From: Nitrososphaerota archaeon
GTDB lineage: Archaea; Thermoproteota; Nitrososphaeria; Nitrososphaerales; Nitrosopumilaceae
Length of the DNA stretch: 11,660 bases
Assembly (NCBI GenBank): GCA_028867235.1
Contig: JAGWGS010000023.1
Location: 1-11,660 of the forward strand
Direction of reading: 5' to 3'
Shown here: positions 6,031-11,660 of the stretch, one piece after another
Layout of the letters: every line of letters begins with the position of its first letter
Numbering within the stretch: position 1 is the stretch's first letter
Made by a program: the position numbers and the translations under genes
Notes under the pieces: generated by a model
Seen by the model: the letters and a program-made list of their open reading frames with translations, nothing else
The model's database searches: none
Told to the model about the DNA's origin: nothing

Positions 6031-7958
6031 TCGTATGCATCTCCGTGACCTGACTCTACTATGTGACTTTCTCCTGCAGGTAGAACTCGTATAAAATCAT
6101 CAATAGGTATTGCTTTTGCAATCTCTTCTTTTTCTTTGAATTTCATTAATTCGAGTTTTACTTTTTTTGCAATTTCAGTCATATCAATTCCTGATGGTTC
6201 TATTGTAACATAATAGATACAATTCTTCTTTATTGCTGATGGAGTTCCACACATCAATAGATAATTTTCATTTTTCTCATATAGGCCAACTGCTAATTGT
6301 AATGTGCTTACCTGTACAAAATTTCTTGAACCCTCAATCACAAATGATCCTTTTGCTATGAATTGTCCGCTTGGAGCAGCAGTCTTTACTTGATCTGGCT
6401 TTATCCAATATGCATTTAATCCATATACCCCTGCTCTCCATGCCCTGCTAAAACATACTGTAGCCTGTGAGACTTCTTTTACACTTGTAAGGTCGTTTTC
6501 TGTACTTTCTCGCAAGAGAAAAAATGGCGATCCTACAATTTCTGCATGAAATACCATGTCATTTTTGTTAAGATGTTTTCTTATTACAGCTGAATTTGAT
6601 GAGGTATCTCGTCCTCCTATTGCTAAATGTCCGTCTGATGTGATAAACCACCTGTATCTCTCAAACCATTCCTTCTTTCTTTGTACTGCAAATACAATAG
6701 AGTCTTGAGCTATGCTTGCTTGTTTTCTATATGATTCTAAACTTTTTTCAGTTTTTGCCTTTTCTAAATTGATTGTATCAATTGCCCTCATCTGTCTCTT
6801 TGATTCATTGAATAATGTTGATGCTATTGCTTGAATTGATGCTTGAGGGTTTACTTTTATTTTTTCTCCTTCAATGTCTATGAGAAATATGCCGTTTTCT
6901 CTTGCTGTATGCGAATTATGTTTTACCAATATTTGTTCAATTGCCGGATCTGTAATGTATAAGGTACCTGTATATGTTGTCTCAAGAAGAGCTTTTGCAA
7001 CATTTGAGATTACACCTGATCTCTGTTTTACAAGCAAGATTGCCTTGTTTTGTTCCTCAAGCTTGTGTTCAAACTCTGTAATCTTTTGATTTGCGGTAAC
7101 AGATTGAGATGACTTGCCATGCTCTAGCAAGTTTTCTGAAAATAATGAATCAAGTCCTTCCATGAAACTTGATATCTTGACTGGGTTGTATTTTTCCATG
7201 TTTGCAAGAGAAATTGGAATTACATCTGCATTTTTTATGTCTCGTATTATGTATGGATCATGTTTTCCTGTAATTACTTTGTCAATCAAATTTCTTGTTG
7301 AATCAAATATGATGTCAACCTCATTATCTGATAGTGTATTTCCAATTTTATTAGAATCAAGACTGCTTGATCGAACTATCTCCTCTGCATACTTTCCTGG
7401 TAATCCAAGTGTTCTTCCTACCCATCTTGCAATTGATGCAGGGCTTGATTTGATGTTTTGAATATCCTCTTTTGTTACTTGTAAAATATTTAATCCAGAT
7501 GACGGAGGCGGCACATAATCCAGTCCCACTGCTAATTTTCTGTGGCGTACATCTATTGAATGCAGAAGCGATAGGATCTTCATGTCTTTATTACATAATA
7601 TTATGTTGCCATCTCCAAAGAATTCTCCTATCACGATATATTCCTGGTCAAATCCCGAAAATGTAACATATACAATTCTCTCACTTCCGAGTTGTTTTAT
7701 TTCTGTTATCTTGCTTCTAAGAAGATCATTTCTAAATCTCTTTAGTAATCTATTTTCTTCCATCTGATTTATTTTTACATTGGTTATCCACAAACCAAAA
7801 GTTGAAAACATTACAAGCAGGTCTGGTTTTTCTGGATGATGTAACTTGAAAAGAAGGCTATTGCGACTTATTCCATAAATATTGCTTACATAATAGTCCT
7901 TTACCTGTTTGCTCATATCTGTGACCAGATAGTGTAATTCTATTCCTGCTAGAGTCAT
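6027..7958 (-). CDS. rqcH: RqcH / NFACT family ribosome quality control protein
   Basis: Archaeal homologue of bacterial RqcH and eukaryotic Rqc2/NEMF, which bind obstructed large ribosomal subunits and tRNA and can add C-terminal tails to stalled peptides. The 643 residues show NFACT-N (about 1-185, starting LAGIELHYLV), a helix-hairpin-helix-like stretch (about 165-200, ARWVGRTLGLPGKYAEEIVR), and a helical coiled-coil region at about 288-325 and 383-430. The NFACT-R domain follows at about 430-545, with WFERYRWFITSDGHLAIGGR (431-450), DTSSN (451-455) and VFHAEIVGSPFF (469-480). A C-terminal region follows (545-643). Two functional aspartates of the family appear as Glu7 and Glu93 (LGSERIV). 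It is first in a three-gene operon and divergent to a small membrane protein gene, with a TATA-like box about 27 bp before its ATG. Archaeal tailing activity is inferred from homologues. Confidence 0.93.
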   Translation of the reverse strand: MTLAGIELHYLVTDMSKQVKDYYVSNIYGISRNSLLFKLHHPEKPDLLVMFSTFGLWITNVKINQMEENRLLKRFRNDLLRSKITEIKQLGSERIVYVTFSGFDQEYIVIGEFFGDGNIILCNKDMKILSLLHSIDVRHRKLAVGLDYVPPPSSGLNILQVTKEDIQNIKSSPASIARWVGRTLGLPGKYAEEIVRSSSLDSNKIGNTLSDNEVDIIFDSTRNLIDKVITGKHDPYIIRDIKNADVIPISLANMEKYNPVKISSFMEGLDSLFSENLLEHGKSSQSVTANQKITEFEHKLEEQNKAILLVKQRSGVISNVAKALLETTYTGTLYITDPAIEQILVKHNSHTARENGIFLIDIEGEKIKVNPQASIQAIASTLFNESKRQMRAIDTINLEKAKTEKSLESYRKQASIAQDSIVFAVQRKKEWFERYRWFITSDGHLAIGGRDTSSNSAVIRKHLNKNDMVFHAEIVGSPFFLLRESTENDLTSVKEVSQATVCFSRAWRAGVYGLNAYWIKPDQVKTAAPSGQFIAKGSFVIEGSRNFVQVSTLQLAVGLYEKNENYLLMCGTPSAIKKNCIYYVTIEPSGIDMTEIAKKVKLELMKFKEKEEIAKAIPIDDFIRVLPAGESHIVESGHGDAYE

Positions 7959-7982
7959 GATGATAACTGGGTATGGCCATTG

Positions 7983-7990
7983 ATTATACG
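7983..7990 (-). promoter_or_regulatory. TATA-like box for the RqcH operon
   Basis: The minus strand reads CGTATAAT here, centred about 28 bp upstream of the ATG at 7958, suggesting a leaderless mRNA for the RqcH-Mut7C-AMMECR1 operon. No other promoter-like element is needed for the two downstream genes, whose starts overlap the preceding stops. Confidence 0.45.
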
Positions 7991-8021
7991 TTTAGATTCT
8001 TATTTTTGTCTTAACCAAACA

Positions 8022-8028
8022 TTTTAAA
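8022..8028 (+). promoter_or_regulatory. TATA-like box for the EMC6-like gene
   Basis: TTTTAAA is centred 36 bp before the TTG at 8061, giving a leader of about 10 nt. GATTAAACC (8032-8040) is an alternative box 25 bp from the start that would make the mRNA leaderless. The two cannot be separated by eye. Confidence 0.35.
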
Positions 8029-8060
8029 CGGGATTAAACCGAGTGATTTTGAAAAATTAG

Positions 8061-8489
8061 TTGGTACGACATCCAAAGAAAAAAGAAGATGAAAAACCCG
8101 ATACTGGTAATGATGCAAGAGATAATCCTACAGGATCTTCAGTTTCTACTCCTACTGATGAGTCACGCACAAAGAATGGGCTAAATAAAATATTCTGGCT
8201 ACGAGTTGCAATGGGAGTAATTGCAGGTGCACTTGCTGCAATAATTGGAAGCAATCAATCAATGTTTTCTGAAGAATCATCCAGAATGATTTTGGGATTT
8301 GGTATTATGATATTCTTGTTTGTTGTTTCATATGTGGTAGCAAAATCTATGCATATTCCTATTGCTGCTACCGACAAGAAAAAACTTGTCACTACTGGAT
8401 ATGGAAGTTATTTCTTGATGTTCATCTTTTGTTGGATCTTGGTAAATACTTTAATCCATCCAGAAGTAGGAATTGCAGCAGTCAGGTAG
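8061..8489 (+). CDS. Small three-helix membrane protein, possibly EMC6-like
   Basis: A 142-residue protein with a hydrophilic, low-complexity N-terminus (1-43, rich in Lys, Asp, Ser, Thr and Pro) and three predicted transmembrane helices at about 45-63, 76-95 and 114-132. Helix 1 contains an Arg followed by a glycine/alanine pattern (LRVAMGVIAGALAAIIG, 47-63). The third is preceded by KKLVTTGYGSY (107-117) and contains FIFCWILVNTLIH (121-133). This resembles EMC6/Rab5IP, where R..G..AG..G in helix 1 and a LxTGGL..GLFTY..FW motif in helix 3 are typical. The resemblance is my reading of a pattern and needs a profile search; an unrelated membrane protein remains possible. The start is TTG at 8061; no upstream ATG fits the frame. 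It lies divergent to RqcH and 30 bp before cbiT. Confidence 0.75.
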   Translation: MVRHPKKKEDEKPDTGNDARDNPTGSSVSTPTDESRTKNGLNKIFWLRVAMGVIAGALAAIIGSNQSMFSEESSRMILGFGIMIFLFVVSYVVAKSMHIPIAATDKKKLVTTGYGSYFLMFIFCWILVNTLIHPEVGIAAVR

Positions 8490-8519
8490 TTCTAAATCAT
8501 ATATTCAAGGTTAAATCTA

Positions 8520-9110
8520 ATGTGGAAACATCAAACCCCTGGAATTCCGGATGAATATTTTGAACGAGTAGAAGACGTACCAATTACAAAAGAAGAAGTT
8601 CGGGTAATACAGATAAGTAAAGCAAGACTATCTAGGGGGCAAATTGTATATGACATTGGATGTGGCAGTGGATCAATCAGTATAGAAGCTGCACATCAAA
8701 TAGGTGCATCTGGAAAAATTTTTTCAATAGATGTTGATCAAAATGCCATAGACCTTACAAAGAAAAACCTGGACAAATTTCAAATCTCTAATGTTGATGT
8801 AATTCTTGGAAATGCAATTCAAAAAATTAACGATCTTCCTCCTGCTGATGCCATATTCATAGGAGGTACGGGTGGGGAAACTGCAGAGATAATAAAATTG
8901 TGTGAATCAAAACTAAAACAAGGAGGACGAATAGTGATTGGAACAATACTTGTTGAAACTCTATATTCTGTACTAAGTACGATTGAAAAACTCAAATTTT
9001 CATCAATTGATATAATTCAGGTAACAATATCTAAAAGCAGAAAAACCTCTACCGGAACCATGTTTCTTGCACGAAATCCTGTAACAATAATCTCTGCAAC
9101 TAAAATCTAG
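8520..9110 (+). CDS. cbiT: Cobalt-precorrin-6B/7 C15-methyltransferase (decarboxylating), CbiT
   Basis: S-adenosylmethionine-dependent enzyme that methylates C15 and decarboxylates the C12 acetate of the corrin precursor in cobalamin synthesis. The 196 residues form a Rossmann-type methyltransferase with motif I IVYDIGCGSGSISIEAA (42-58), an acidic loop FSIDVD (68-73), and AIFIGGTGGE (about 110-119), a CbiT hallmark. The N-terminal TPGIPDEYFER (6-16) is also characteristic (GIPD.F). It is the stand-alone CbiT without a fused CbiE. The start ATG at 8520 is well placed. Two downstream genes on the same strand continue the pathway, and a possible weak TATA-like stretch (TCTAAATC, 8491-8498) precedes it. 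Whether it shares a transcript with the membrane-protein gene 30 bp upstream is open. Confidence 0.93.
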   Translation: MWKHQTPGIPDEYFERVEDVPITKEEVRVIQISKARLSRGQIVYDIGCGSGSISIEAAHQIGASGKIFSIDVDQNAIDLTKKNLDKFQISNVDVILGNAIQKINDLPPADAIFIGGTGGETAEIIKLCESKLKQGGRIVIGTILVETLYSVLSTIEKLKFSSIDIIQVTISKSRKTSTGTMFLARNPVTIISATKI

Positions 9111-9114
9111 AGAG

Positions 9115-9123
9115 TTTTAATTA
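9115..9123 (+). promoter_or_regulatory. TATA-like box for cbiL
   Basis: TTTTAATTA is centred 27 bp before the ATG at 9146, supporting that ATG, and not the adjacent TTG at 9143, as the start of a leaderless cbiL-cbiF transcript independent of cbiT. Confidence 0.45.
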
Positions 9124-9145
9124 GGTACAATTTTGTTCTCATTTG

Positions 9146-9868
9146 ATGTATGAACTGACTTGTGTAGGCTGTGGTCCTGGCGACCCTGAACTTCTTACTG
9201 TAAAGGCAGTAAAGGCAATACAAAATGCCGAAATTATTGTGTGTCCAACATCCAAGGAAGGTAAACCAAGTATTGTTTATTCCATAATAGAACCGCTTGT
9301 AGACAAGTCAAAAAAACCCGAAGTTGTTAATCTTGTGTTTCCAATGGTAAAGGAAAAAGATACTCTTGAAAATAGTTGGACACAAAACTCGCAAGCAATT
9401 GCAGACAAGGTTCTGTCTGGAAAAAAAGTTGTTTACCTGACAGTAGGGGATCCATATCTTTACAGTACTTGGATATACATTGACAGAGAATTGCACACAA
9501 AACATCCAGAGATCAAAATCAATGTAATACCTGGAATTGTGTCCATGTTTACATTTGCATCAAAGGTAGGAATTAGTCTTGCAGAAGGCGCGGAAACCAT
9601 GGCGGTAATTCCATCATGTTATGATTTATCACGAGTAAAAGAGACTGCAAGAAATTGTGATACTATGATATTTTTAAAAGATGGAAGATACTTTGATCAG
9701 GTCATATCGCTACTAAAAGAAGCAGGATTTCCTGACAGTTCTTTATTTGCAATTGGTCAAGATATTGGAACTGACCAGGAAATTATAAAAAAACTAACAC
9801 TAGGTCAGGTCACTAAAGATACAATGACAACAAAATATTTTTCCATAATGGTGGTAAAACGTGGCTAA
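9146..9868 (+). CDS. cbiL: Precorrin-2 / cobalt-factor II C20-methyltransferase
   Basis: Tetrapyrrole methylase that transfers a methyl group from S-adenosylmethionine to C20 of (cobalt-)precorrin-2, an early step of corrin-ring building. From the ATG at 9146 it has 240 residues, normal for the family. CVGCGPGDPELLTVKA (6-21) is the N-terminal glycine-rich strand-loop, LTVGDPYLYSTW (98-109) the active-site loop with the CbiL-type D-P-x-x-Y-S, and INVIPGIVSMFTFASKVG (125-142) the third motif. TTG at 9143 lies in frame one codon upstream, but the TATA-like spacing favours the ATG. Its end overlaps cbiF by 8 bp. Assignment as C20 rather than another corrin methylase rests on the VGDP(Y/F)LYS-type loop, so the exact position is slightly less sure than the family. 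Confidence 0.9.
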   Translation: MYELTCVGCGPGDPELLTVKAVKAIQNAEIIVCPTSKEGKPSIVYSIIEPLVDKSKKPEVVNLVFPMVKEKDTLENSWTQNSQAIADKVLSGKKVVYLTVGDPYLYSTWIYIDRELHTKHPEIKINVIPGIVSMFTFASKVGISLAEGAETMAVIPSCYDLSRVKETARNCDTMIFLKDGRYFDQVISLLKEAGFPDSSLFAIGQDIGTDQEIIKKLTLGQVTKDTMTTKYFSIMVVKRG

Positions 9869-10628
9869 GGTATACTTTGTCGGCTGTGGCCCTGGCGACC
9901 CTGAATTAATTACAGTAAAAGCAAAAAAGCTAATCCAAAAGGCAGACGTTGTAGTATATTCAGGATCACTTATTCCTGATGAAATAATAAAGATGTGCAA
10001 AAAATCACAACTTTACGATGCTGCAAAACTTGTACGGGAAGATATATTTAAAATTCTAAAAGAAAATGCGCTGAAAGGAAAACTTGTTGTGCGTTTACAT
10101 GATGGCGACCCAAGCATTTATGGCGCAATAAGGGAACAGACAGATAATCTCAAAAAAGAAGGAATTGAATATGAAGTAGTACCTGGAATCACATCATTTC
10201 TGGCGTCTGCTGCAGCTCTTGGGTGTGAACTAACACTCCCAGGTGTTACTCAGACAATCATTGTTACAAGGGCAGAATCTAGGACCAAGGTACCCAAGCG
10301 AGAACAAATATCTGAGCTTGCCAAGCACAAGGCAACACTCATCTTTTATCTTAGCATTCATCTGATTCCAAAAATTGTACAAGATGCAATCAAAGGAGGT
10401 TACTCTAAATCAACACCAGTTGGAGTTGTATACAGAGCAAGCTGGAAAGATCAGAAAATCGTCACTGGAACACTAGAAGATATCGCAAAAAAAATACGAG
10501 ATGAAAAAATAACAAGAACTGCAATCATAATAATTGGAGATATAATCAACCCAACTTCGTATGAATACTCTAGATTGTATGACAAAACATTTACTCATGG
10601 ATACAGAAAGGCACAGAAAAAATCATAG
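9861..10628 (+). CDS. cbiF: Cobalt-precorrin-4 C11-methyltransferase
   Basis: Tetrapyrrole methylase that methylates C11 of (cobalt-)precorrin-4 in cobalamin synthesis. The 255 residues show the VYFVGCGPGDPELITVKA motif (4-21), VVYSGSLIPDE (31-41) and LVVRLHDGDPSIYGAIREQ (75-93). EVVPGITSFLASAAALG (105-121) and ELTLPGVTQTIIVTR (123-137) are all hallmarks of CbiF/CobM. Translation begins at GTG 9861 inside the cbiL end (8-bp overlap), preceded by GGTGGT (9850-9855), a possible weak ribosome-binding site. This implies coupling of the two methylases. The 3' end overlaps the opposing racemase-like gene by 6 bp (10623-10628). The first 24 nt encoding GCGPGDPE are nearly identical to those in cbiL, reflecting their common origin. 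Confidence 0.95.
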   Translation: MAKVYFVGCGPGDPELITVKAKKLIQKADVVVYSGSLIPDEIIKMCKKSQLYDAAKLVREDIFKILKENALKGKLVVRLHDGDPSIYGAIREQTDNLKKEGIEYEVVPGITSFLASAAALGCELTLPGVTQTIIVTRAESRTKVPKREQISELAKHKATLIFYLSIHLIPKIVQDAIKGGYSKSTPVGVVYRASWKDQKIVTGTLEDIAKKIRDEKITRTAIIIIGDIINPTSYEYSRLYDKTFTHGYRKAQKKS

Positions 10629-11378
10629 TGAACTTACAATATTTTTAATTCCAATCTTAGATAGTTGTTTTTGAAATTTGACAACGTCTCCGGATGTGTA
10701 AATTTCTAATTTTCGTCTTGCTGGATTTTTATGTTCAAATATCTTTGCAATTTGTTTTACTACCGAATCTGCGGGGTCTAGAAATATTATTTTTGGAAAT
10801 AATTCCTTGAGCATGGGTAGTAAAAATGGGAGATGTGTACTTGATAATGTAAACACATCTATTCCATTATCAACATGTGGAGTGATTATTTTTTTAATTA
10901 TTTTTCTTGTTTGTTGTTTATTTGAAATAAATTTTCCAGATTCAACCAGGTCAACAAGTGGAGTTGCATTTATCTTTGTAACAGTTATTTTGGAAGTGAG
11001 ATTTTTTTTGATATATTTATCTAATGTTTTATTTTGTATCACTACCTGTGTACCAAGTATTCCAATTTTTTTTGATCGGGTCTTTAACATAGCATCTTTT
11101 AGAGGAGGATATACCCCAATTATCTTGCCTTTTTTTTCTACATCAAGTAATAATGATGGTGTGTTAGAAGCTACCACTATTATATCAGGTGAAAAATTTT
11201 CTTGCAATTTTGAAATTGCATTCTTGATTATCTTGTCTAGTTGGAATATTGTTTTTGTTCCGTAGGGATAATTTTTTTGGTCTGCAAAATAGATTATATC
11301 GGAGTGAGTCCTTTTTTGTATTGGTTTTATTATTGATAGGGAACCAAGGCCTGAATCAAAGACTGCTATTTTTGGCAT
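10623..11378 (-). CDS. Glutamate/aspartate racemase-fold protein lacking both catalytic cysteines
   Basis: The 251 residues align along their length with glutamate racemase (MurI). AVFDSGLGSLSI is at 5-16 (family FDSGxGGLSV), YFADQKNYPYG at 30-40 (family YFxDxxxxPYG), and IGILGTQVVIQN at 105-116. The two catalytic motifs are altered: VVASNTPSLL (68-77) replaces ACNTA, so Ser71 stands for the first cysteine; TLSSTHLPFLLP (177-188) replaces LGCTHYP, so Ser180 stands for the second. Asn72, Thr73, Thr181 and His182 remain. Both serine codons (TCT at 11168-11166, AGT at 10841-10839) are one base from a Cys codon. Ordinary two-base racemisation is therefore unlikely; a pseudo-enzyme or a changed activity is inferred. 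Archaea of this kind make no peptidoglycan. The gene is intact, divergent to cdvB and convergent with cbiF. Confidence 0.88.
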   Translation of the reverse strand: MPKIAVFDSGLGSLSIIKPIQKRTHSDIIYFADQKNYPYGTKTIFQLDKIIKNAISKLQENFSPDIIVVASNTPSLLLDVEKKGKIIGVYPPLKDAMLKTRSKKIGILGTQVVIQNKTLDKYIKKNLTSKITVTKINATPLVDLVESGKFISNKQQTRKIIKKIITPHVDNGIDVFTLSSTHLPFLLPMLKELFPKIIFLDPADSVVKQIAKIFEHKNPARRKLEIYTSGDVVKFQKQLSKIGIKNIVSSL

Positions 11379-11401
11379 TGTATGTTTTTGGAATTTAAAA
11401 T

Positions 11402-11411
11402 CTGATTAATG
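11402..11411 (-). promoter_or_regulatory. TATA-like box for the racemase-fold gene
   Basis: The minus strand reads CATTAATCAG here, centred about 28 bp before the ATG at 11378. A stronger-looking TTTAAA lies closer (11395-11400), but would put the transcription start inside the coding sequence. The choice is uncertain. Confidence 0.3.
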
Positions 11412-11419
11412 TTTTGTTA

Positions 11420-11431
11420 GCTAAATTTAGC
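11420..11431. promoter_or_regulatory. 12-bp perfect palindrome in a divergent promoter region
   Basis: GCTAAATTTAGC lies between the racemase-fold gene and the ESCRT-III gene, just upstream of the TATA-like elements of both. It could be an operator serving both directions. A 12-bp AT-rich palindrome may also arise by chance. Confidence 0.3.
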
Positions 11432-11442
11432 CTAGTGTTGAG

Positions 11443-11466
11443 GATAATATACACCGGCTATTAAGA
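11443..11466 (+). promoter_or_regulatory. TATA-like elements for the ESCRT-III gene
   Basis: Two candidates are seen. GATAATATA (11443-11451) would give a leader of about 15 nt; CTATTAAG (11459-11466), centred about 27 bp before the ATG at 11489, would give a leaderless mRNA. Either would drive the truncated gene at the window end. Confidence 0.4.
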
Positions 11467-11488
11467 ACCAACTTTAGAACTACCCCGC

Positions 11489-11660
11489 ATGACCGGCTTC
11501 GATAAGACCTGGACTCGACCAGAGTCTGTTGGTTTAACCGAAAAATTACGCGATACTGTAAAACCACAAGGCGCTCTAAAACCTAGGATTGAGCAAGCTG
11601 TGAACAAGTTACAGGGTCAAATATCGAAGATGGATTCTATGCTTGGAAAACTGAGAGAAA
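11489..11660 (+). CDS. cdvB: ESCRT-III / Snf7 family cell-division protein (CdvB type), 3' end missing
   Basis: The first 57 codons of a gene cut off by the window end. The start ATG at 11489 is followed by MTGFDKTWTRPES, then GLTEKLRDTVKPQGALKPRI (15-34) and EQAVNKLQGQISKMDSMLGK (35-54). The basic, heptad-like amphipathic helix matches the N-terminal helix of the archaeal ESCRT-III (CdvB) core, which polymerises at mid-cell in membrane scission and is remodelled by the ATPase CdvC/Vps4. Thaumarchaea carry several CdvB paralogues, and the part visible here does not tell which one this is, nor whether the C-terminal CdvC-binding motif is present. It is divergent to the racemase-fold gene. Confidence 0.82.
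   Translation, partial: MTGFDKTWTRPESVGLTEKLRDTVKPQGALKPRIEQAVNKLQGQISKMDSMLGKLRE

Noticed and set aside
9143..9145. TTG at 9143 as the start of cbiL
   Set aside because: ATG follows immediately at 9146 and lies 27 bp from a TATA-like box; the family N-terminus fits either, so the standard codon was preferred.
10807..11265. 152-codon open frame opposite the racemase-like gene, hydrophobic and resembling a membrane protein
   Set aside because: It is fully inside and antisense to a gene with clear family motifs; the apparent hydrophobicity follows from the AT-rich Lys/Ile codons of the real gene.
10623..11378. Ordinary glutamate racemase making D-glutamate for a cell wall
   Set aside because: Both catalytic cysteines are replaced by serine, and the host type has no peptidoglycan.
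1..11660. Searched for tRNA, rRNA, riboswitch (including cobalamin type upstream of the cbi genes) and mobile elements
   Set aside because: Gaps between genes are at most 131 bp, the leaders of the cbi genes are under 40 bp, and no tRNA-like clover, transposase or terminal inverted repeat was seen.

Overview
The window looks like a piece of an ammonia-oxidising thaumarchaeon (Nitrososphaerota, probably Nitrosopumilales). The support is a combination of genes: an ESCRT-III/CdvB division protein, a two-subunit aconitase-X type phosphomevalonate dehydratase of the archaeal mevalonate pathway, an archaeal RqcH/NFACT protein, a CbiT/CbiL/CbiF corrin set, and an archaeal-type ATP sulfurylase with a zinc-binding C-terminus. 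The DNA is AT-rich. Genes are packed tightly, with 4-8 bp overlaps, and several begin with TTG. Many promoters place a TATA-like box about 24-28 bp before the start codon, which suggests leaderless mRNAs. Identity rests on protein motifs read by eye; no database search was possible.

Layout. 1-894 is the 3' part of ATP sulfurylase (sat), cut by the window edge. 927-1628 is a secreted, membrane-anchored protein of unknown function. It overlaps tail to tail with nth (endonuclease III, minus strand, 1625-2281), which is translationally coupled to a small unknown gene (2278-2568). At 2596-3338 two small winged-helix proteins are transcribed divergently from a 131-bp control region that holds an 18-bp direct repeat and a perfect 10-bp inverted repeat. 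3420-4954 encodes the large and small subunits of phosphomevalonate dehydratase (isoprenoid lipid synthesis).

On the minus strand, 7958 down to 4949 is a three-gene operon joined by 4-bp overlaps: RqcH/NFACT (ribosome quality control), a Mut7-C PIN-like/zinc-ribbon nuclease-type protein, and AMMECR1. Divergent to it is a small three-helix membrane protein that resembles EMC6 (8061-8489). It is followed by cbiT, cbiL and cbiF (8520-10628), which encode three methylation steps of cobalamin corrin-ring synthesis. A glutamate/aspartate racemase-fold protein (10623-11378, minus) has both catalytic cysteines replaced by serine. Divergent to it, the window ends in the first 57 codons of an ESCRT-III/CdvB gene.

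Most interesting items: the double-serine racemase homologue; the RqcH-nuclease-AMMECR1 operon, together with Asp-to-Glu changes at the two functional aspartates of RqcH; the divergent winged-helix pair with its operator-like repeats; and the possible archaeal EMC6. No RNA gene, CRISPR array, insertion sequence or phage gene was seen, and no gene-free stretch exceeds 131 bp.
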